Positions 35,641 to 49,017 of a stretch of DNA of 64,000 nt are shown piece by piece. Source of the stretch: Armillaria gallica. Its lineage: Eukaryota > Basidiomycota > Agaricomycetes > Agaricales > Physalacriaceae. The notes below the pieces were generated by a model, which saw nothing but the letters and a program-made list of their open reading frames with translations, did not search any database and was not told the origin of the DNA. The translations under genes and the position numbers were made by a program. Location: contig JBANDB010000012.1 in assembly GCA_037576215.1 (NCBI GenBank), positions 1,798,001 to 1,862,000 of the forward strand, given 5' to 3'. How positions within the stretch are numbered: the first letter of the stretch is position 1; the number at the start of each line of letters is the position of its first letter.

Positions 35641-36199
35641 TATCCAGTCTTCCATGTTATTGGCGTGCACGGTCCTGTTTCGTTGCGAAGGTACGGGCAT
35701 CACCATTGGAGTGAGGCACGCTAGTGTCTTGGAGGCGGCGATGGGCTTCGACCTTGGGGCAAACGGATATGTTGAGACGCGTCAGTGAATGCGCTAGATT
35801 CGTCGCTCGTGTGACGGTAGAGATAGCGGAGACGCGCACGGTCTATACGTGTGTAAGCTTCCGCGCACTACGCTCATTGAGTGACATGGAAACGTCAGTG
35901 AGAGGGACTGACGACGGTCGATGACTGTCTTGAGACGTGGTGCGCCAGTCTGGTATTGAGGGTTTTTCTTTTATTGGAAAGAGGCGGCTGTAAAATAGAT
36001 GCCGAATGCGACCGACTACACAACCCTCCCTTTATGTAGACTGTACACGCTGATAATCTTCGTGACGATGAACAATTGTTCGCTGCAACCCCACTCCGTG
36101 TTCATAGAGAAAGATTGAAGCTTGAAGCTAAGATTGAAGGAAGCAAAGGAGGAAGTCATTGCAAATGATGGTCGTCAAGGACGGGATGTATACTGGTTG

Positions 36200-36500
36200 T
36201 AGAGAGTCAGTACAGTGTGGATGTGGACAACGAGGTACTCACAGTCAAGTCACCAGGATCTAGTTCTCCAACCAGTACTTCTGCGCTTTTAACATTACCC
36301 CTCGTTCGGTACACCGCTTGTTCTGAGGATTCGCAAACCCAACTTCTATCCAAGCGATCAACGTCATCCAAGTCTACCTTGAACCGCGCTGGGCAGTCAT
36401 TAGGGTTAGCTCTACTGCCATGTCGACGTGTGCATCGAAAATATCGTTGGCCTTCGGTACGGGAACGAAGAGACGACGAATATGTTGATAGTCTCCCCTA
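36200..36500 (-). pseudogene. Fragment of recurrent unknown gene V (copy 6)
   Basis: Minus-strand frame with RLFVPVPKANDIFDAHVDMA and VGFANPQNKRC. It is degenerate, with stops. Confidence 0.35.
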
Positions 36501-36878
36501 GACAGACTCTTAATCTCTTGACAGGCAAGCAGTCGAGATTTGAAATAATATGTTGAGAGTAAAAGGGTCGGTCGGTCAGGTAAACGGGATCAAAAACTGT
36601 TGAAATTATGACAAGGATGGGCAGGCGACGCGGTCAATGGATGTTGGAGCTGGAATCCACGATGCCAGGGTGAGCTCCGGGCCATAGCAGTTCAGAATGT
36701 TCAAAAGCGAGGTTAGGTCTCGGTGGTATCTGACGAGGGACCGTATCGTGGGAAGAATTGTGGCCTCTTCGACATAGCCTCATCTGGACGTCGTGTGCTT
36801 CAAGACATGTACGTCACTCTTGCTAATGGACGGCTCGTAGGCTGAACAGGCTCTTCCTAGGTGCAAGCTAGGCAGACG

Positions 36879-37345
36879 TAGAAATCTGCGTATACATGGT
36901 CGTCACGTTGTAGTCAAGTACGGTTGGGTCTTCGAAATTGTGCGTTACAGTCCTCTTTATTTCTGTACATACTCACAACTACCAGGGCCAGTTAACCATG
37001 ACAACGACGTGTTCTCCGTGAAACAAGAGACCGTGACGTTTGTTGGTCGTCCGTTCTATTTGGAGGAAGCCCACGAGTTCTCTCATGTACGATAATGGGG
37101 ATTTATCTTCAGTACGACTATTGGCTTCTAGATTCAGATGTCTAACCGTACCTCTAGTTCGTTTTCTTGTGGTGTGGGAGGCTGTAGAGCATGCAGGAAT
37201 GTACGCATCTTTGCTACCATCTTCAATAAAGCGCTTACACCTGTGTGCAGCGGAACCTAGGACACGAAATATCTCGACCTCGACTATATCCTCAGCCTTC
37301 TATCCATGCCGGTATGATCGCATTCGCCACACCACCACCGCTGGA
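36879..37345 (+). pseudogene. Relic of the GH5 steryl-glucosidase (copy 2, longest 5' piece)
   Basis: Follows the functional gene through four exon/intron segments: tacatggtcgtcacgttgta, the SSK intron region, cagttaaccatgacaacgac, cccacgagttctctcatgta, cgttttcttgtggtgtggga (RFLVVWEAVEHAG) and gccttctatccatgccggta. Introns are kept. Indels break the frame. Confidence 0.8.
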
Positions 37346-37399
37346 AATTCGGGTCCTTCTGTCTTTATTGGAGCTGAGCAGTGACCAGGACGTCGTCTA

Positions 37400-39690
37400 A
37401 CCATCACCAGATTCTTCCAGGCTACAGATAATGCCGACGCCCAAGTACATTCTACTTGAGAGCAGGGTGCTCGCCTTCAATAACCAGTGTATCGGTGAGG
37501 AGGAAGGTTAGGAGGTCGCGGTGCGCAAGGTGTACTAGCACGACGGAACAGTGATATTCACACAGGTGTGCTGCTGTGCGCTGTCCCATTGTTGAGTGAC
37601 CGGCGGACACGCGGGTGTTGGTGTGCGCACACGAACCTCAACATCTAATCATGGGTGCGAACACAGACGCTAGTCGATTCCAGTCTCATTCTTGGTAAGT
37701 ACATCCTTTACATTTTGTTGTCACTGCGAGTATTGATCTCATTCTTTATCATCAGATGCATCCACTCCCCTTCTTCCCAGCAAGACACGTGTTCTTGTGT
37801 GCCTTCACTGTCTACGGCAGCTCATTTCCGAGTCTATGGCTTGGAGTCGACGTCCGATACAGCACTGCAGGTCTCCCGTCCGCTCCTCCTCGTATCCGTT
37901 GTCCAAGCAACACTCTAGCATCTGCATCGCCTTCCGGTGGTAGCCTTGGGGGTAGTAGCGCATCGTTTGGAAGTGGTGTAGGAGGATCGCTACCTTCTGT
38001 AGGCCTAGCCAGTCTACCGATGCTAGGTCCTACGTGATCTCCAACGATGAATCGGTCACCAGCTCTTCTACTCGCAACCACCCCTCTTGCCCCATCGAGC
38101 TTGCGTCCACGGCAGGAGTTTCTGGAATTATCCCCACCACAGAAGGACAAAGGTGGATTACCGTTGAAGCAGGAAACTATTTCGCCGCCGCTGAGGGCTG
38201 CTTCGAACACGCATGACGTTGTTTGAGGACCCTGATTGCCTTAAGCTTCTTTATGAGGACGACGCCTCATGTTGTGGCGTTCCTCGCCCTTGATTTTGAC
38301 GTTCTCCTTGCGAGTCTTTTCGACCGATGAGTGAATTGTGCCCCCCGCAAATCTAAGAATGATGCTGATTGGGTTTAAAGGATAGAGAAGAATATATTTC
38401 AGTTCAAATACGGTTTGCGGGTGCCCGCCATAACCCCTCAGCCTCAACAGTCCCACTCGACGAGATCCTGGCAGAAGAGGGTTCATGGGAGACGCCATGA
38501 AAATGGTCCCATCATTTCGAGTGACATCTCGGCCATCCCGAAAGAGGGAAGAGGCGAGGTAACGAGACTTATGTTAGTTGGACACATCGAATCCTGACAT
38601 ATGTTTGTCCTAGAATGTACGCAATATTATTGCAAGGTTCGGAAATTCGATAAGCTCGACAACTGTACCCTCGAGTGCATACTAGAATCCGAAACAATGC
38701 ACAGTTGATACTGGCGATTTCGCAGTCTCGTCGAGGAGTTGACAGGGCTGGTTACGCCTCGGTAATTCCAATAGGTTCGTGCGTGAAAGAATTCATTTTT
38801 ACGCGTCTTTGAACTTGGAAGGAACAGTCGCCAGTTGAAGTTTTTCCCGCTTGCTATAATGCGACCCTGTACACTCGATGACATCAAGTTTTGAGTGCCG
38901 TTGGGTGTTTTCCGCGTGCTGTTTGCATTAAATTTAACTTGATACCATGTCTCAGGGACTTTAGTGTATGAGGTTGTTCCCTGCACATCGTAAACGACAA
39001 TGTTTATGGAAACAGCATTCGTCGCGACAGTATCAAAAGGTGCAGAATTCCAGAGAGCTTCCTGGGGGCTCGCAAGCTTCGCACGTTAATATTTTTGAGT
39101 GCTCTAGAGATGGATACAGCTGTCAAAATGTATGAAGACGACTCTCCGCTTGATTCAAATTGCATTCTCGTATGAACAAACCTGGAGAACCGACTCGAAA
39201 TGAAATGGACAGTGCGCGGGCGAGTGGTTTGGATAAATTATCGTCATTATCTTGTGCATATTCCGTTATTCTCTTCAATATTTCATCTGTTGGCATTCAA
39301 CGATCTTCCCTCCTTCCGCAGATTTTTTTGTATAAAAAGTGGGGAGGAACTGTATTGAAGACCTGTCTAGTACCTTCCCCTTTTCTAATTTTCCCCATAT
39401 TTGAGTCTCTCTCGTCTCTCGCTCGTATGACTAAGTTATAACGACGTGACGTCAAGAAGCCGGCAGCAGCCGTGCCCGTTTATGGGAAGGTTGATTCCAT
39501 GACCCTCTGTCATGCTACCACAGTCGCAAACTTTATCCTCCCCCAGACGCTCGCCATTGAGGTTCGCGTGTAACAGCTTTGCGATTCGCCGTATCTTCGA
39601 TGCCTTGAAGACCCTAAGCCATGATGCAGTCCTTAGCGTCGTAGGCTAGTTTCCTCCAATGGTAAGCACCTCGCCTCTGATTCTCATCGA
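37400..39690. other. Gene-poor stretch with a decayed copy of the protease upstream region
   Basis: Positions 38112-38395 are a shortened copy of 20600-21120, the region before the serine-protease ATG (gacgttctccttgcgagtct, ccgcaaatctaagaatgatg), but no protease follows. The rest (37400-38110 and 38400-39690) shows no gene, repeat or RNA that I can support; frames there are short and have no motifs. Confidence 0.45.
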
Positions 39691-39694
39691 TTCC

Positions 39695-40130
39695 TCAACT
39701 TGTTCTCTGCAGAGCGACTTGAAGATGGAAGGAAATGGTCGAAGATCAATCACGCATCTATGAAGGTGCCCGTTTACCTACCTATAGAATTTTGTGGGCT
39801 CGTTCAGCTCATCGTCGAGTCTGGCAGACATTCAAGAGAGAGGGATACGACGTGGAAGGGTACTTCCATTGTTAGGTGCAGATGGAGAGAGATTATGGGG
39901 TTATTGAACTGGAGGTGTGTACACCTCTGCGTATTGTCTGCCTTCCCTTCCCTTCCCCGTCCACTCACCCTTTTCCAGAATGGAACATAGGCAGACGATG
40001 TCGAGTCTGCGAGCTGGTTAGGTATGCGTCATCTCTCTTACTTTCCTTTCCTCGTCGACTGATCCATTTCTCAGACGCGAACGTAGCCTCAAGGTGATGT
40101 AAGTTGGTCGTTTCAGTGTACGAGGAGCTG
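39695..40130 (+). repeat. Repeat module S (first copy)
   Basis: Similar to 51950-52370: tctctgcagagcgacttgaa, cgtattgtctgccttccctt, and accctttccagaatggaaca. Two intron-like CT-rich tracts ending in ccag suggest remnants of a spliced gene, but the frames are broken and I do not recognise it. Confidence 0.45.
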
Positions 40131-40385
40131 GTTCTCAAGCAAAGGTACGAGTGTTCTGCCGTATATTGACGGCGCGGAAGCTTACGCGTGTGGTTTGAGC
40201 AGGTTTTGGCTGACCCTGGGGGGTGGACGACGAGGGTTGGGAGGTGCCCGGGATAGAAACATCCCGTGCTTCAAAACAGGTGCGTCACTCTTGCCAATGG
40301 ATAGCTCATAGGCTGAGCAAGTTCTTCATAGGCGCAAGCTAGGCAGGCGGGTGTGATCCCTAGGCTATACTCACAGCCCACTTTC

Positions 40386-40440
40386 TACGCTGCCTTAGAT
40401 AGGCATGATCGGTTTCGTCGCTCTACATCAAGAAGTGCAA
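40386..40440 (+). pseudogene. Relic of the GH5 steryl-glucosidase (copy 3, one short block)
   Basis: ggcatgatcggtttcgtcgc followed by tctacatcaagaag matches the exon encoding GMIAFVALHQD. The same block heads the longer relic at 52.6 kb. Confidence 0.6.
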
Positions 40441-41416
40441 GTCATCCGTCTACCGGGAACCTGTCACCCAGCACGGGCTCTTCTTCGCCTAGTACATCAT
40501 TATATATCACGCTTCATATTTCGGTCACCTTTTACCTGACGGAAAGCCACCTTTACCTCCTCGACGAGTCCTTCAATGTCACGTTCGCCGTCACCACCCT
40601 CCGGCACCCCGCTACCCCCGCGGAATCTTGGGAGGACAAGACGACTGTTGTTGTCGATATTGGATAATTCTACAAAGCGCATATTGGACGGAGGTTAAGA
40701 CGCTCAGTGCAGTCGTCAAACATAAGCGAGTAGTACATCGCCGTACTGCTACTTACTAAACGCCGCTTCGGTGGGGCCGAGTTCTCAACTGATGGCAGGA
40801 ACGGCGAAGAACTGTGTGCTCGTATGTGTGGATATGAGTAAAAGGCTTGATAAATCTCACCGCAGCATACAGTTTCTGTACAATATGGTTAAAGCGGAAT
40901 AAAATGGAGATTAGAAGAACCGACAATTCCTGACGCCGGTGTCACGACTCACCAATGAGGACAACTTGAAACGATCGGAACGGCGGAGAGAACAACCTTG
41001 AAGAGATAGTCGCAGTTGCTGCCGTTCTCCATACTGTCGTCGATGATGAAGCTAAGGACAAGAGTTGAAGAGTATTTGATGGCGAAGATTGAATACCTTT
41101 TGGAACCCTCTCCTCTCGCGGTCTCAGCACTGTACTAACCACCGGAAAATGTTATTCCAAGTTCTATTCCCTTTCTGGCTCTTGGTCAACGAATATCCGG
41201 TGAATCGAAGTCCAGCTCTGCTACATCTTTGTCTTCCTTCCAGGCTCGCACCCACGCCCTAACGCTTCATTTGGTCCCAATCATTCTGAATTAGGCATGC
41301 TTGCTCTAGTGCTAGAACATGTTGTATCCATGAGGTGTGCCAGCATATAGCATGCAGCTGGCGTGCTTCTACCTTTCTCCCCACCATCGTCCTCCGTTCA
41401 ACAGCTACCAAACACT

Positions 41417-44400
41417 ATGTCAATTCCGAACGAAATCGATAGAGCGTCGACCTCGAATCCGGGGCCGGATGGGGCCTTTAGACACGAGGATGCAGAAGCC
41501 GAAGAACGAAGAATTGAGGGAGACGGGGAGCATGGGAGGCTCCCAGCCGGGCAGGAGGAGGAGGAAGAGTCGGGCGAGGCAGATGAAGAGCATAACGCCC
41601 CCGCCGCTGCTCCACCAACTTCTGCTACTGCAGTCAATGTGAAGAAGACTTTTGGGATGAGGAGAGCGAACTCTACCGTTAACAAAGGTGTGAAATCTAT
41701 TTACAATCCGTTTCCTCTCGTATCTCATGAATTCTAGGTGACGACTCCTACGACTATGAGCAAAAATACCCCGAGGATGCACCCTATGAAGAGGCAGCCC
41801 CAGCGGCAAGGGTTTGGAGAACGCACGAAGATGAAAGCAGGAAACACGATGCCAACATGGTTGAAGAATCTCGAGATAACGTCGATGTACTACTCGTCTT
41901 TGTGAGTCTTATCATTGTGTTGCTTTATGATTTCATTACTCAGCCATGTTGAAGGCGGGTCTTTTCTCCGCGGTCGTGACGACATTTGTGGCCCAAACTT
42001 CGCAGAGTTTGCAGCCAGACTACGCCGCCATGTCAGCTTCGCTCCTGTATGAATCAGTCCTCGTTCAACGTGCCATCGCCAACGGTTCCCCTGTCAATAC
42101 CATCGCCTCTTCTCCTCTCAATCCCACCATCGCATTTGTTCCCGCCACCACAGACGTCTGGGTGAACGGGCTGTGGTTCACCAGCCTGTTCCTAAGCCTG
42201 ACAACTGCTCTCGTTGCCGTTCTCGTCAAACAGTGGTTGCACCATTATGTTGCCATCCCTTCGGGAACACCCCGCGACCGCAGTTTAACACGTCAATTCC
42301 GGTACGCCGGCTTTCAAAAATGGCATGTCCAGGTTGTCATAGGACTGCTTCCTGTCCTAATGCACCTTGCCCTCGCGATATTTCTTGTTGGCTTGGTGAT
42401 TTTCTTATGTCCCCTTCAGGAAGCTCTGTCGTGGGTCATTTGTGCAGGAACCGTCCTTGTCTACACTGCATATGTGGTGGCGACTATCCTTCCCATTCTT
42501 TTCCTTCAGTGCCCCTACCGTACACCTCTCTGCGATCTTGTCTACATTTTCTTTCGTCGTATCGTCCCACGAGTGACATGGGAAAGCAAGAAGTTTTTCC
42601 TTGAGGCATATAGACAAGGAGATTTTTGTGGAATGTTCTACCATCTTCCTGGTGTAAAGGCAAGGACTCCACAGGCACTGACAACGATAGAGTCCAAGTT
42701 CGTGCAACAGACGTCAGCAGTCCTGGCGGCTGAAGCATTGCACTGGCTCTTCTCAGTGTCTTCAAATCCCACTGTCCAAAGTATAGTCGTACAGTCTGTT
42801 GGGGGGCTACCGATGGCATCAAGAAAAATGGTTATGGGCTTTTGCAGATCCAAAGATTTTTGGTCAGCTGGTGCTATGTTGGACTTGCGGTCGACTTTGA
42901 TTAGACAGTGTCTCATGGAGACGAGGGTTTCCGATCACTCCTATTACGAACCAATTCCAGGCATGGAACTCAAACTCGGACGTTTACTCCGCTTTGATTA
43001 TGGCCATGATAGCTATCGTTGCTCCTTCATTTATACCCCTAACAACTATTCATTTGATCTCGCCGCTGCGATCCTATCCAATGGTGGCACCTTGTGCGAT
43101 GGAGAAAGATGGAATGAATCTGTCACTCCTAGCGCATTTTTGATGGATAGTACCTGTTCAAAGCTATCGCCAGGTAGTTGGTATTCTCTTATGTCAATCC
43201 GTCACTATGAAGCCCTTCGTCCTCTGGATACGAATCATGCCAATATGTTTCCCCTTCATCTCTGCTCTGCCATCTTAAAATCATTTGCCAGATCGCCGGC
43301 CTGGCCGGTGGGCCTCACACAGGAATTTGATTCTCCATTGGTTCTTGATTTTGAGGATGCGTTACCCTATTTTATTGACGAAAGAATCTATGATGAGCTT
43401 CTCTCCACGTTTTTGAATCCAAAGATCGATCCTCAGTGGATGAGCCATCGTCGCTCACATCTCTGAGGGTACTCGTGTTGGCTATCAAATTTTTACTTGA
43501 CAGACTTTCATCCGACTACTATGAAATGTCTCATACCACCATTCGCGAGTTGTTGGCTCTTGTGACTGAGCAGATGTGGCTACGCAGGTTCTCATCCCAG
43601 GAAGCTATTATTGTCATGCCGGTGCTCGAGGATATCATTGCTCATTGTCTCATTCCACCACTCAATATTGATTCTGATGATCCAGATCAGGGCTCGAGGA
43701 GGTTGTGGGAGCCCACACTCCTCGCTTATGAGACTTTGACTGAGATCGCCCCCTTTGCTTGTTCTTTGCATGGTCTCCAATCAATGGTCGATCTCATGAC
43801 ACATCCTTGGGACCAGGCAGCCAAGCATCACTACTATGTATCTGTACACACATGTACGGTGTTGACCACTGCCCTCAAGAAGCGCATTCCAGTAGCTTTT
43901 ACGGTGTTTCGTGAAAAGAAATGTCTAGAGTTTCTTAGAAACCATACGTTTCACCTACAATCAGCTTATGCTGTTAGCGCATACATCGCAGGAGTGTTCG
44001 CCATGCAGCGTGGATCGGATGTCAATGTGGCAATACATCAGCCACACATTGACTACCTCCATACCCCAGATAATCTTTTTACTGCGTGCTCTATCTTGGC
44101 CATAAATAACATCAGGCTCAAGAAAAGTGCCATTCATAGGACCATCACGACACTGGCAAAGCTGCGTCCACGAGACGCCGCCTGGGATGAGTGTCGCAGG
44201 AATCTCCATGATCTGCTACAAAACGATGAGATGGTGGACTTTCTGGGCAAGCATTCGCCCCATGGTGTTGGTCCCAAGGTAATCCAAGTCGCAAGAGACA
44301 ACATCACGTACCTTGTACATATTCTTGATGACTTTCTTGATGGCAGAGCACATACTATCATGGTGAGCTGATGCTCCTTTCCTCAGACAAATTTTATCTT

Positions 44401-44497
44401 TCACTGACAGTTAATCCAGGGCCACTCATATCGCACTTTAGGATGGTGTCTTCGCCAAAAGCCAGAACATAAGCCGGAACAAGAGCAGCAGGTTTAG
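41417..44497 (+). pseudogene. DUF6535 gene copy D, frameshifted
   Basis: Exons 41417-41687, 41738-41901, 41955-44362 and 44420-44497 follow the family plan. The N-terminus, the four membrane helices and the GMELKLGRLLRF block are intact, but around 43410-43425 a net loss of four bases relative to copy A shifts the frame, and the first frame ends at 43466. The second frame (DEPSSLTSLRVLVLAIKFLL onward) then stays open to the end and to the spliced tail PEQEQQV. Because more than 300 downstream codons remain open, the break is recent, an assembly error, or bypassed by an unusual splice. If real, the product is an approximately 650-residue protein lacking the C-terminal part. Confidence 0.75.
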
Positions 44498-44894
44498 GGA
44501 TAGACTTTGCACGATAAAGGTACAAGTATAGTTTTCAGCAGAGATTTGGCGAACAAACTTAGCTTATGGGAAGCCATGTTGGTAATCTGCTGGTAATATC
44601 TGTACCATACGAATCATATACGAATTTAGTCGCAAGGAAACTCCGTACTGGGAAGTCAATAGTCCAAGAGTTACGAGGATGACCTGTACTTGACTACAAC
44701 ACCGCCGGAAAATGTTATTCCAGCCCTGCGCGTGGCGGACAAGGCCTTCCCGCCCCCTCCCTGTTGAGCGACTTTCGGTATTCATTAGTTCCAACGCCGG
44801 GGAATTCGCAAGACAACACAGTCATCCATTTTGTTATTGAATTTGATAGATATAATGGTAAGGCGTACCATCAAGCAAACATTTGCATGGGGTA

Positions 44895-46950
44895 ATCATG
44901 CAAGAACATCGAAATCGTACACTGATACCATATAAGTTACGAACGATAGAGTGACACTGAACCCATATACGGAGACTGTCCTCCAACCGGCGGCGAGGAC
45001 ATACCCCAGCCCATACCCATCCACGGAGTAGCTGTCGCAGAATTCGCAAGGGTGTTCATATACGTTGTCACCGGTCGGATCAGGTGGGCTCGCCCCTGGA
45101 GACACTACAGCCCTGCCAACATGGCTAACCGACGGTGGGAGGCGTAAAGTTCTGTATAGTTGTACTGCCCGCGCTCTGGCGACTCCTATGCAACCGGCTC
45201 CCAGACCCTGAGGATGATGTCGAAGATGAGGAAGTCGAGGAATAGGATGTCCCGCCGCTTTTTCCGCTCGATGCGAGAAGTGGGTAGTTGTGGGGTGGCT
45301 TTGAGGGCTCCGGCCTGGAGGAAGAGGGTATGTGAATCCAGGAGGAATAGACATAGATTCATATACGGCGCGAGGGGTAGGCGTCCGAGGCGCCCCAAAC
45401 CCTGAAGCTTGCTGAGGACCCGATGTTGTAGCAGCCGGAAGCGGGCTGCCCCACGGGGAACCTGGGAAAGTTAATTTACTGCTGGCATCTAAACAGTCTA
45501 CGAACACTAACCAGCGGCACTAGTGGAAGGATGTCCCCAATCGTTCATCCCCCAACCAGCTGAGGGCATCATCTTGGGGGTGTTGGGGGAATCGTCGGGT
45601 CCGCTGATGACAACACTAGGTTAAGGGAGGAGGCTCGGTACTAGGTCCATTGTCCATCGAAATGGCGGGTATCAGGGGGTGGTGTTCAGAGGGTTCCGAC
45701 GTTAGAATGTCGGTGTATGGTTGGACTCAAGAACCCCAGGACGTGGCTATTGGAATGATCTGAAGTAGATTGAAGGCGAGACTGTGTCACATGTTAAACT
45801 GGCCAAGAGGGAGAAAAAAGAGAAGGACATACCGGAGGTTCGACTTCAATATCTACACTATGTATGCTGCCGCTGGCAGATCTGAGCAACTGGCCGTCAT
45901 TGGGGGAGAGCATCTCCTGGCTGGATGATGCAGAAAACTGTTGAGGAATTTGAAGCATGGTCGGCTGGTGGAGGGACCCATTCGATCGTGGGTGGGATAA
46001 GGGTACGTGAGGAGATTCCCGCTGAAATATATCGATATTACCGAAGAAAGAGAATTCAAAATCTTATTCACCTGAACTGTACTCGTACTTCTCTGCGATT
46101 CCCCTACAGCATGTCCCGGTGTAGAATCAAGAATCTGTTCGGGTACAGTAGGCGTTACGGATCCTGACCGAACACTGTTTCCCTCTGGAATAACGTGCAA
46201 CTGGTTCGCGGGTTCGCGGTGTGGTCTTGGGAATGTAGACAGGTTATCCGGAGGTGCCCATCATTGTGGAAGTAGTCGTGTCGGGTGTCGAGGTGTGGTA
46301 TTTAGAATCGGAAGGGAATGTGGATGGAATAGCACGTCTGAGGACATCAGCCAGAATGTCGTAGATAGCACCACCAAAACGGGCTGCACGACGAGGTGGT
46401 TGAGGTAGCGGCCGGGCTACTAGAACTGGATGATGGGCGGAGACTGTGGGAGGAGGAGGTGTGAGACGAGTGGTGGTCCCGGACATCCCCGCAATGGTCT
46501 TGGCTCGAGAAATTGTACAAATAGGTGCGCGACCACTGAGCGCATGGAGCATGTATCCGAAGTCAAATTACGCTGTGGTTCCATCATGCGTTGAGAGTTA
46601 CACGTCGGTGGATGCGAGTGCCGTAGGAAGGAGCTGAGTATCAAATGCGGGTGGTAAACTCCTTGTGGTAAACTCCTTGTAAGAGGCTGCATTTTGGAGG
46701 GATGACTGGTGCAGGTTCGGCTGTCTGATGATGGCTACTTGCTACAGAAGAGGGTTGGAATCCATGGGGACTAGGTGCAGGCGCATACTGGTTCCATCGA
46801 CCGAGAGATTATGGGGGAATCGGGTACTGGAGATAGCTTCCGGGATAATGGTGTGGGAAAGCGCAACAGGACATTCGGAGGTGGGGGTGGTTGACTTTGA
46901 GGGACAGAACGCGGCGTAGGATGATGGCGCGGTTCAGAGCCATCATTTTC
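44895..46950 (-). pseudogene. Pro/Ser-rich gene or relic (P)
   Basis: Divergent from truncated DUF6535 copy F. Starts MMALNRAIILRRVLSLK near 46947. Pro-rich exons are visible, for example PGSPWGSPLPAATTSGP and PPGFTYPLPPGRSPQS near 45480-45300, with possible splice sites. Stops interrupt every long reading that I tried, so it may be a decayed gene or one whose introns I could not resolve. A small tandem duplication (ggtaaactccttgt twice, about 46650-46680) lies inside. P' at 18.3-19.1 kb is a shortened copy. Confidence 0.35.
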
Positions 46951-47117
46951 CTTTTTGGCTTTTCACCACCAACGACGTCAAGTCAATCACAAGAATCTGT
47001 AGCATGGCGCTTGTCATCCAAACGCTGAACATGCGACTCCTGCAATGTGCTTCAATCTCGTCAGCATCGTCCTCCTTTCGCCAGATATTCGACACTACTA
47101 TTTCATCAACCAAAGTG

Positions 47118-48262
47118 ATGGTTCATGGAGCTCGTATCCAATACAGCTAAATCATCGGTGGCGGGGATAATGTAGAGCCCAAATAACGCGCAGGCGAAGA
47201 GCAAATGCATGGTCCGGAGGTAGAGGCACAAGAAGGTCCAACCAAGCAGAAGTCACCTACCATGGCCCTACCGAACGCTGGCGCGAAGAAGATTAACGGA
47301 ACAATGAGGAGACATACAGCTAGGAAAGGTGTGAAAAATGTTTCATCATTAGCGTTATGTCTTATCAAGAGCCGACTAGTAAATGACGCGTGCAACTACG
47401 AAGAATTCTACCCCGAGGATGCGCCATACCAAGGAACAGCACCAAACGTTAGGGTCTGGAGAATGTACGAAGATGAAAGCAAGGTTCACGATGAACATGG
47501 CTGAAGAGTCTCAATTTGATGTTGACGTGTCTCTGTTTCTGTGAGTCTTTCAAGGTTTCCGTGTTCCTTCTTGAACTGAGAATGTCGAAGGCGGGCCTTT
47601 TCTCGGCAGTCGTGACCACCTTTGTTGCGCAGACATACTAGAACCTGCAGGCGGACTATATTACCGTGTTGGCGTCTCTTTTCAAATTGGTCTCGTTCAA
47701 CGCGCTATCACCAATGGTTCCACAGTCAACGCCATTCCTTCTTCCCCAACATCGTCTTTGCTCCCGCCACCACTCAGACCACTCGCGAAGAATCCCTTTC
47801 GATTCTTCCATTCCTGCTATGCGGACAGTATCCTTTCCATCCAACCGAATCGGATCCTACGACTCTCGTGCTTACTGTACAAACAAGCTGGTACCCCAGC
47901 TACATGGACCATTTGGATATGTCCGAAGTGGTTCTATACCAATATGCCGACTTCTCTCATCCTTTGAACGCCCGGCATACGTCTCCCACATCGATGAACA
48001 CGCGTCCAAGGAGCTGGAAGATTACCACGGACTGCTTGTTCTCGTCAACGAGGACAGTGGGGTGGTTGTGACGGTGCTTGGTAGCAAAGAGATTTCCGTT
48101 CAGGAAGAACCTACGATATGGGAAGGCGGCCATAAGAAAGACCATCAAAGTCACCAAAACAAATGGTCGACGATGAATATCTTCTTCAGTTCTTCACACG
48201 CGTGCGATACAACCAGATCACCAGGACTGAATCGCAAAACCTGCTGTCATCGTAAGGTATGA
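47118..48262 (+). pseudogene. Truncated DUF6535 gene fused to a senescence-domain-like fragment (copy F)
   Basis: Paralogue of copy B: NYEEFYPEDAPY, VRVWRMYEDES, then KAGLFSAVVTTFVAQT followed by a TAG in the first helix. DUF6535 homology is lost after the TIVFAPATT block, where the fused segment begins (PTESDPTTLVLTV, SHIDEHASKELEDYHGLLVL, VLGSKEISVQEEPTI). The shared junction shows that the fusion preceded duplication. The senescence/spartin-type assignment of the second part is tentative. Confidence 0.6.
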
Positions 48263-48696
48263 GCGCTTGAGCTGTTCTGTCTAATTTCGCCTGGCATTCA
48301 TTGACACCGCATGAACTAGCCATACCATCATTCACACGACCATTAACTGTAAAGTAGGTTTTGTTCGGTTATCTGAATAAAGACGGCACGACGCCACTCT
48401 CTTTTCATTTGAACGTTGCGAAAAATGGCCCAGTCCCTGGAATATGAACAATCGTTTGGACCCTGCGAAGGGAGAATTTGACACTCTGCCACTCCCGATC
48501 TGATAAAAAAGATGTGATGATAACCGATGGTATTGATACGTGGTGTGAGATAAGAAAGGACATCAAATAGATACTTTTGCGTTGCTACGCATGATATAAG
48601 ACAAGGTCGTATGGTGGTGGACGAGAGCATAACAAAGAATATATAGAGGAAAACACAAGTCCAACACGAGCCCAACGAGAAATATGCCCGGGAGGT

Positions 48697-49017
48697 CTCA
48701 AACTCCATTTTCCCTAGACCTCTTCTGACCCTTGGATCGCAGCTGAACCATATCTCGAGCGCATGAATCCCCTCATCCCAAGTCCAGTTGGACTCTCCCT
48801 ACCACGACTCTCGGTGCTATCAATCTTCTTCCTCTAGATGCTTCCCCCTCCTAAGGCCTTCCAGGAATGTCTCGTTCATCTTCCGAAGCTCCCCTTGCAA
48901 CTCGCCTTCGTCTCTCTGTGGCGGGGGTAGTTCCTGAAACGCCTGCCGCGTAGACTGCAAGTGTACTTCCTCGCGTCAATATCCTACAGAAACGTTGATA
49001 TCTCATCATCTTCGCAT
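48697..49017 (-). repeat. Inverted copy of the protease-upstream module
   Basis: The reverse complement matches 20540-20893: agtccaactggacttggga, ggaactacccccgccacaga and gtttctgtaggatattgacg. The protease gene itself is absent here. Confidence 0.65.
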
